Assembly (NCBI RefSeq): GCF_003259195.1
Contig: NZ_QJPK01000005.1
Location: 21,451 to 85,450, forward strand
Direction of reading: 5' to 3'
DNA from: Paracoccus sediminilitoris
Lineage (GTDB): Bacteria > Pseudomonadota > Alphaproteobacteria > Rhodobacterales > Rhodobacteraceae
Length of the DNA: 64,000 nucleotides
Position 1 is the stretch's first letter, and each line of letters begins with the position of its first letter. Below are positions 59,844 through 64,000 of the stretch, in pieces. Below the pieces are notes generated by a model that did not search any database, was not told where the DNA came from, and was given only the letters and a program-made list of their open reading frames with translations. The translations under genes and the position numbers were made by a program.

Positions 59844-60763
59844 CAGACGGCCAAGACCGGGATGATCTGCTTCTTGCGGCTCATGACACCGGGCAAAACC
59901 ACGCTGTCGCCGGTGACGGTGACGGCAAAACTGCGTTCGGCCACCTGCTTGACGAACTCGTTCGGGACCAGCAGCGTCGCTTCTTCGCGCAGGATGTCAA
60001 CGATGAACAGCAGAACCTCATCGGCACCGTCGGCGGCGGCCACGGCGGGCATGGCGGCCATCAGCGCGGCCTTGCGGTCCAGAAGGACCTGCGGAGCCGT
60101 CGTTTCCAGAACCGAAACCCGCAGCTGCTTGCCGCCCAGTTCATATTCCTTGCTGTCCATGCGCAAAAGCGCGTCGTCGCCAAAGGCGCTGACATCGGAT
60201 TTGGCTGCAAACATCTCGGACGCGAATTCGTGGATGTTCACGCCCAGGTCGGCGGCCAGCTTTTCGGCGACGGCGCGGTCATGGGCGGTGGTGGTCGGGC
60301 TGCGGAATTCCAGCGTGTCCGACAGGATGCAGGTCAGCATCGCGCCTTTGACGCCTTCGGGCGCGCGGGCCATGTCGTCGCCGATCAGGTCATGCATGAT
60401 GGTCGCAGTACAGGCCAGCGGACGGATGGTGATGTTGATGGGCGCACGGGTCTTAATGCCGCCGGCCAGCAGGTGGTGGTCGATGATCTCGATCACATCA
60501 GCCTCGGCCAGCGAGGCAGGCAGCTCGGCGGGGTTGTTGGTGTCGACGATCACGCATTGGTCGCCCGCCGCCACATCGGCGATGATCTCGGGCTTGTCCA
60601 GGTTCCAGCGGTTCAGCATCCAGGCCGCTTCGGTGTTGGGTTCGCCCTGCAGGACCGCCACGGCGGGGGTCTTGCGGACCTCGTTCAGGTACCATGCCCA
60701 GATGATGGGCGAGCCGGTGGAATCCGTGTCGGGGGAAGTGTGGCCGAATACCTTGATCATCAT
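59843..60763 (-). CDS. ppaC: Manganese-dependent inorganic pyrophosphatase (family II)
   Basis: PpaC (306 residues), family II pyrophosphatase of the DHH superfamily, pulling biosynthetic reactions by hydrolysing PPi. Metal ligands are in FGHTSPDTDSTGS, VDTNNPAE and EIIDHHLLAGG; the C-terminal DHHA2-type domain holds MSRKKQIIP. GAGGCG precedes the paired ATG codons (60763/60760). The gene forms an operon with the HAD gene. Confidence 0.95.
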   Translation of the reverse strand: MMIKVFGHTSPDTDSTGSPIIWAWYLNEVRKTPAVAVLQGEPNTEAAWMLNRWNLDKPEIIADVAAGDQCVIVDTNNPAELPASLAEADVIEIIDHHLLAGGIKTRAPINITIRPLACTATIMHDLIGDDMARAPEGVKGAMLTCILSDTLEFRSPTTTAHDRAVAEKLAADLGVNIHEFASEMFAAKSDVSAFGDDALLRMDSKEYELGGKQLRVSVLETTAPQVLLDRKAALMAAMPAVAAADGADEVLLFIVDILREEATLLVPNEFVKQVAERSFAVTVTGDSVVLPGVMSRKKQIIPVLAV

Positions 60764-60857
60764 ACGCCTCGATCGTTCTTCAGGGTGAGTTTCTGGCCGG
60801 GGTTATAGGCGGGACGAAAAGCGTTGTCCACGTTTGGAACATCGCCCTGTCATCAGA

Positions 60858-60883
60858 AAAGGGCGCCCCGAAGGACGCCCTTT
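60858..60883 (-). terminator. Terminator after carD
   Basis: Stem AAAGGGCG / CGCCCTTT with a 10-base loop, followed on the minus strand by TTTTC. It lies 21 bases beyond the carD stop. Confidence 0.75.
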
Positions 60884-60904
60884 CCCGTTCTGCGGTTCTG
60901 ACGA

Positions 60905-61417
60905 TCAGGCGGCGGCGCGCGAGGTCAGGACATCTTCGACGCGCTTCTGAGCGCCACCTTCGTCGATGCCGACGACGGCTGCGACTTCGCGGGTCAGCCG
61001 GTCCAAGGCCGCTTCGTACAGCTGGCGCTCGGAATAGGACTGTTCGCGCTGATCGTCGCTGCGGTGCAGGTCGCGCACCACTTCGGCGATGGCCATCAGA
61101 TCGCCCGAGTTGATCTTCTGTTCATATTCCTGCGCACGACGCGACCACATCGCCCGCTTGACGCGGGCCTTGCCCTTCAGCGTCTCCAGCGCGCGATCGA
61201 TCAGGTCGGGCGTGGACAGGCTGCGCATGCCGATTTCGCTGGCACGGGCCGTTGGAACGCGCAGGGTCATCTTGTCCTTGTCGAACGAAATGACGAACAT
61301 CTCAAGCTTGAGCCCTGCGACCTCCTGTTCGTCGATGGACACGATCCGACCGACACCATGGGCAGGATAGACGACGAAGTCATCGGGGCGGAACTCGTTC
61401 TTCTTGGATTTCGACAT
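60905..61417 (-). CDS. carD: CarD family transcriptional regulator
   Basis: CarD (170 residues) binds the RNA polymerase beta subunit and stabilises open promoter complexes; in alphaproteobacteria it affects many vegetative promoters. The N-terminal RNAP-interaction domain reads DFVVYPAHGVGRIVSIDEQEV, followed by the helical DNA-binding part (RRAQEYEQKINSGDLMAIAEVVRDL). Stand-alone gene with its own promoter and terminator. Length is usual. Confidence 0.95.
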   Translation of the reverse strand: MSKSKKNEFRPDDFVVYPAHGVGRIVSIDEQEVAGLKLEMFVISFDKDKMTLRVPTARASEIGMRSLSTPDLIDRALETLKGKARVKRAMWSRRAQEYEQKINSGDLMAIAEVVRDLHRSDDQREQSYSERQLYEAALDRLTREVAAVVGIDEGGAQKRVEDVLTSRAAA

Positions 61418-61732
61418 CTGGCTTCCTTATGATAGTGCCCTCGGGACGGACACAAAGGCCCGCAGGGGGCTGTCGCCACCTTGGGCCCGTTCGTTTTGGT
61501 CTATGGCTCTGCCCCGGCAGAAGGCGCAGAGAACGGCAGCATCGGGCATCAACCCGAAGGTGCCCCTGACTGTCGCCAGAAGCACGTCTGCAGCATATAT
61601 AACATAAAAATGACGCCAAAAAAAGCGTTGGCATGCGAATTGGAAACGGTGACCGGAAAATGCGTTCTCCAGTCACCCCAATGGCTTGCCGTTCAGCGCC
61701 GGCGGGGTTGCCCCCTGCCCGCGCGAATCACC
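61418..61732. other. Intergenic region upstream of carD
   Basis: About 315 bases without a convincing gene. An AT-rich block at 61590-61625 (containing TATATAAC and AAAAAA) is the likely promoter of the leftward carD gene, giving a leader of about 170 bases. A GC-rich inverted repeat with GGGG-GCAA-CCCC form on the minus strand (about 61703-61714) may end fdxA transcription. Confidence 0.5.
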
Positions 61733-62071
61733 TCAGTCGCCCGCACCCGGCGCTTCCGAGAAATACTTCTCCAACTTGCCATCCTGGCCATCCATTTCGG
61801 TGGCGGTAGGCAGCGGGTCCTTCTTCTGCGTGATCACGGGCCATTGCTCGGAATACTTGCGGTTGAACTCGACCCATTTCTCCATATCCGGCTCGGTATC
61901 GGCGCGGATCGCGTCGGCGGGGCATTCGGGTTCGCAGACGCCGCAATCGATGCATTCGTCGGGATGAATGACCAGCGTATTCTCACCCTCATAGAAGCAA
62001 TCCACGGGGCAGACTTCGACGCAGTCGGTATATTTGCACATGATGCAGTTGTCGGTCACGACATAGGTCAT
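61733..62071 (-). CDS. fdxA: 7Fe ferredoxin FdxA
   Basis: FdxA (112 residues), electron carrier with one [3Fe-4S] and one [4Fe-4S] cluster. Cysteine patterns are [17 protein letters not shown] and [12 protein letters not shown]. The C-terminal extension ([16 protein letters not shown]) is typical of the 7Fe type. ATG overlaps the stop of the S4 gene. Confidence 0.96.
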   Translation of the reverse strand: MTYVVTDNCIMCKYTDCVEVCPVDCFYEGENTLVIHPDECIDCGVCEPECPADAIRADTEPDMEKWVEFNRKYSEQWPVITQKKDPLPTATEMDGQDGKLEKYFSEAPGAGD

Positions 62072-62403
62072 CTGGGCACTCTTGTCTTGAGGTTCGCGAC
62101 GTCACTAGACCCATCCGGCGGATCATTCAACCCGTCGTCATCGTCCAGATACATCAGGCTTGCTTCCGAGGCAGGTCCGCGACGGTCGGCGAAATCGACG
62201 ACCGTCACGTTGCGGATCTGCTGATAGGCCGAGATGCGCAGCTTGTCACCGATGCGCACCGTCTTTCCGGGCTTGCGGCAGGGCTGGCCGTTCACCCGGA
62301 CTCCGCCTGCTTCGATGCGGTCGGCGGCCAGGCCGCGGGTCTTGAAGAACCGCGCATAGAACAGCCATTTGTCCAGCCGCAATCCCGCAGCCGCGTCGGT
62401 CAC
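62068..62403 (-). CDS. S4-domain RNA-binding protein, Hsp15-like
   Basis: A 111-residue S4 RNA-binding protein like Hsp15, which frees stalled nascent chains bound to the 50S subunit. [20 protein letters not shown] and [21 protein letters not shown] form the S4 fold. The start is GTG at 62403, one base after the helicase stop (TGA). An acidic tail follows. Confidence 0.88.
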   Translation of the reverse strand: MTDAAAGLRLDKWLFYARFFKTRGLAADRIEAGGVRVNGQPCRKPGKTVRIGDKLRISAYQQIRNVTVVDFADRRGPASEASLMYLDDDDGLNDPPDGSSDVANLKTRVPR

Positions 62404-62404
62404 G

Positions 62405-64000
62405 TCAGGATTTGTCCTTCAACGCAGCCAGGATCGCAAAGGGGCTGTCCGGATCAGCCTTCTTCTCGGGACGCGAGGAGAAGGATTTGGGACCGGCATT
62501 GGCAGGCTTGCCGCCCTTCTTGGGACCGCCGGGCTTGCCCTGACGGTCGCGGCGTTCCCCCCCCTGAGGCGCAGCGTTCTTGCCCGCATCGCGACGCGGA
62601 CCGCGGTTGCCCTGCGGACGTTCTGCACGCTCGGGACGCTCGCCTTGCGGACGATCGCCCTGCGGACGGCGATTGCCGCGCGGCTTGGGGGCCCATTTGA
62701 AGGTATAGAACACCTCGCTCTCGGGCGGGGCGATCTCCCCGGCGGGGGTCTCGGTCTCCTCGGCGACGGGCGCAGCGGGATGTTCGGCTTCCCACTTGGC
62801 GCGCGTTTCCGCAGCCAGCACCGATTCCTCCTCGGTCATCGGGGCTGCCGACGCATCACCTTCGGGTGCCGGCGTCACGACCGGCGTTTCAGTCGCCTTG
62901 ACCTTGGGGCGTTCGCCCTTTTCGGCCGAATAACCCAGGCCCTGCATCAACCCTGAGAACTGCTCCAGCGTCATGCCTGTGATCGACAGCATGTCGGGGT
63001 TGGCCTCGAAGCCACCGCGCGTGTCCTGTGCGCGCAGCAGATCGGCAAGACGTTCCAGCATGTCGATGCGGATCGCCCGTTCGCCCGCCGGACGATAGCC
63101 GGACAGGGTGTAAACTTCGGCGGGCAGATCGCTCAGATGCGGGATCGTCACCAGGCCCGGGGGCGGGCTTTCGGGAAATTCGTTCAGCCCTTTGGACAGC
63201 GACCACAGCACCAGACGCAGGCGCGTCGGCGCGGGCTTCAGCAGCGCGGGCATGAAGATGGTGAACTGGCCAAAGCGCACGCCATGCTTGCGCAGGGCGC
63301 CGCGCGATTCCTGGTCCAGCTCCTTGACCTCGGTGGCGACGCCTTCGCGCGGCAGGACGCCAAGCGCCTCGACCATGCGGAAGGCGAAACCGCGGGCCAG
63401 ACCGGTCAGGGTCTCATCCTTCTGCAGGCCCAGCAGGGGCTCGAAGGCGGCCGCGACCTTGCGGTCGATGAAATGCTGCAGGCGGCGCGTGACCTTCTCC
63501 GAGATCTCGGTGCCGGCCTCTTCGTCGACGAAGGCCTGAACGCCGGGATGCAGGGGGTCAGACCCCGCGATCAGCTTGCCGATCGCCTGGTCGCCCCACA
63601 TCAGGCCACCCTGTTCGGTAAAGTCCATCTCGGTGTCGGGGGCGTTGTAGAAACGGTCCGCCCGCAGGTGGAATTCGGGGCGCAATGCCTCGTAGCCGGC
63701 GCGATTCAGCATCTTGGCCTCGTCCGCCGAGGCGGTCTGGTCGGGGCGAAAACGGAATCCTTCAAGACGGCCGGCGAATTCGCCCTCGACCGTCACTTCG
63801 CCCTTGTCGTTCACTTCGGCCACAAGGCTCTCCTTCTGCTTGAGCCGGCGCATCAACACGGACGTGCGCCGGTCCACAAATCGTTGGGTCAGCGCCGCGT
63901 GCAACGCGTCTGACAGGCGGTCTTCTACAGCGCGTGTCTCGCCGCGCCAATGCTTTTCGTCCTGAACCCATCCGGTTCTTTGCGCGACATAGGTCCAGGT
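62405..64000 (-). CDS. Helicase-related protein, C-terminal part (runs off window)
   Basis: The last 531 codons of a DEAD/DEAH-box-type helicase related to the mitochondrial SUV3 lineage. The frame is open to base 64000 (ARTWTYVAQR-like region reads TWTYVAQRTGWVQDEKHW), so the helicase motifs lie outside. Visible parts are the SUV3 C-terminal region (RRLKQKESLVAEV, PEFHLRADRFYNAP, KELDQESRGALRKHGVRFGQ). The last 110 residues are low-complexity and basic, rich in RPQG, GNR and GGK repeats. It heads the helicase-S4-fdxA operon. Confidence 0.88.
   Translation of the reverse strand, partial: TWTYVAQRTGWVQDEKHWRGETRAVEDRLSDALHAALTQRFVDRRTSVLMRRLKQKESLVAEVNDKGEVTVEGEFAGRLEGFRFRPDQTASADEAKMLNRAGYEALRPEFHLRADRFYNAPDTEMDFTEQGGLMWGDQAIGKLIAGSDPLHPGVQAFVDEEAGTEISEKVTRRLQHFIDRKVAAAFEPLLGLQKDETLTGLARGFAFRMVEALGVLPREGVATEVKELDQESRGALRKHGVRFGQFTIFMPALLKPAPTRLRLVLWSLSKGLNEFPESPPPGLVTIPHLSDLPAEVYTLSGYRPAGERAIRIDMLERLADLLRAQDTRGGFEANPDMLSITGMTLEQFSGLMQGLGYSAEKGERPKVKATETPVVTPAPEGDASAAPMTEEESVLAAETRAKWEAEHPAAPVAEETETPAGEIAPPESEVFYTFKWAPKPRGNRRPQGDRPQGERPERAERPQGNRGPRRDAGKNAAPQGGERRDRQGKPGGPKKGGKPANAGPKSFSSRPEKKADPDSPFAILAALKDKS

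Overview
The window looks like a GC-rich alphaproteobacterial chromosome of the Rhodobacteraceae, probably Paracoccus or a near relative. The grounds are gene content and order: a coaBC-nifS-sufBCD-YIP1-YIP1-sufS run, glnD-murJ-rhomboid-trpS, gshB-yraN-rsmI/LppC, fused ispDF, the NDUFS4-like complex I subunit, CarD, DUF3572 next to pleD, and gene-transfer-agent (GTA) type lysis genes. Most of it is housekeeping DNA packed into operons with ATGA or TGATG overlaps. No tRNA, rRNA, CRISPR array or insertion sequence was seen. Genus assignment is inference.

Layout. 1-2516: end of an ABC importer operon (two permeases and an NMT1/THI5-like binding protein). 2677-7073: a decayed block, a TRAP transporter (dctP, dctQ, dctM) and a thiamine-diphosphate enzyme, each carrying stops or frameshifts; the convergent aldehyde dehydrogenase (7078-8529) is intact. 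9018-13566: NDUFS4-like subunit, two small exported proteins, uvrB, a DadA-like oxidase. 13668-21944: a Suf iron-sulfur operon led by coaBC. 22074-27195: comM, gshB, yraN, rsmI, LppC. 27217-33335: glnD, murJ, a rhomboid without catalytic residues, trpS. 33361-35952: a structured 5' leader, a SulP transporter and a tandem universal stress protein. 36348-40902: an H-NOX-like protein with a diguanylate cyclase, DUF3572, a PleD-like cyclase with a dead first receiver, DUF983, NUDIX. 40903-46776: enoyl-CoA hydratase, ccmH, ccmF, GTA-type holin and endolysin, ccmE, murI. 46844-51300: indolepyruvate ferredoxin oxidoreductase and a divergent LysR regulator. 51401-51544: a palindrome, a 24-codon reading frame and a strong terminator. 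51631-55918: purL, ispDF, pgpA, pncC. 55919-64000: threonine aldolase-like, ycgN, ribF, MaoC, HAD, ppaC, carD, fdxA, an S4 protein, and a helicase running off the window.

The most interesting thread is two perfect TTAA-N7-TTAAC elements, the form of a CtrA binding site. One lies in front of the endolysin-holin pair and the other in front of comM. In Rhodobacterales CtrA is known to control both GTA release and the competence-like uptake genes of GTA recipients, so this window may hold a release arm and an uptake arm of one gene-exchange programme. The endolysin also carries an EF-hand/dockerin-type calcium loop. Other notable points are the H-NOX-like protein that has lost its haem ligand beside a cyclase, the branched RNA leader of the SulP gene, the isolated short reading frame before purL, and several pseudo-enzymes (rhomboid, PleD receiver).
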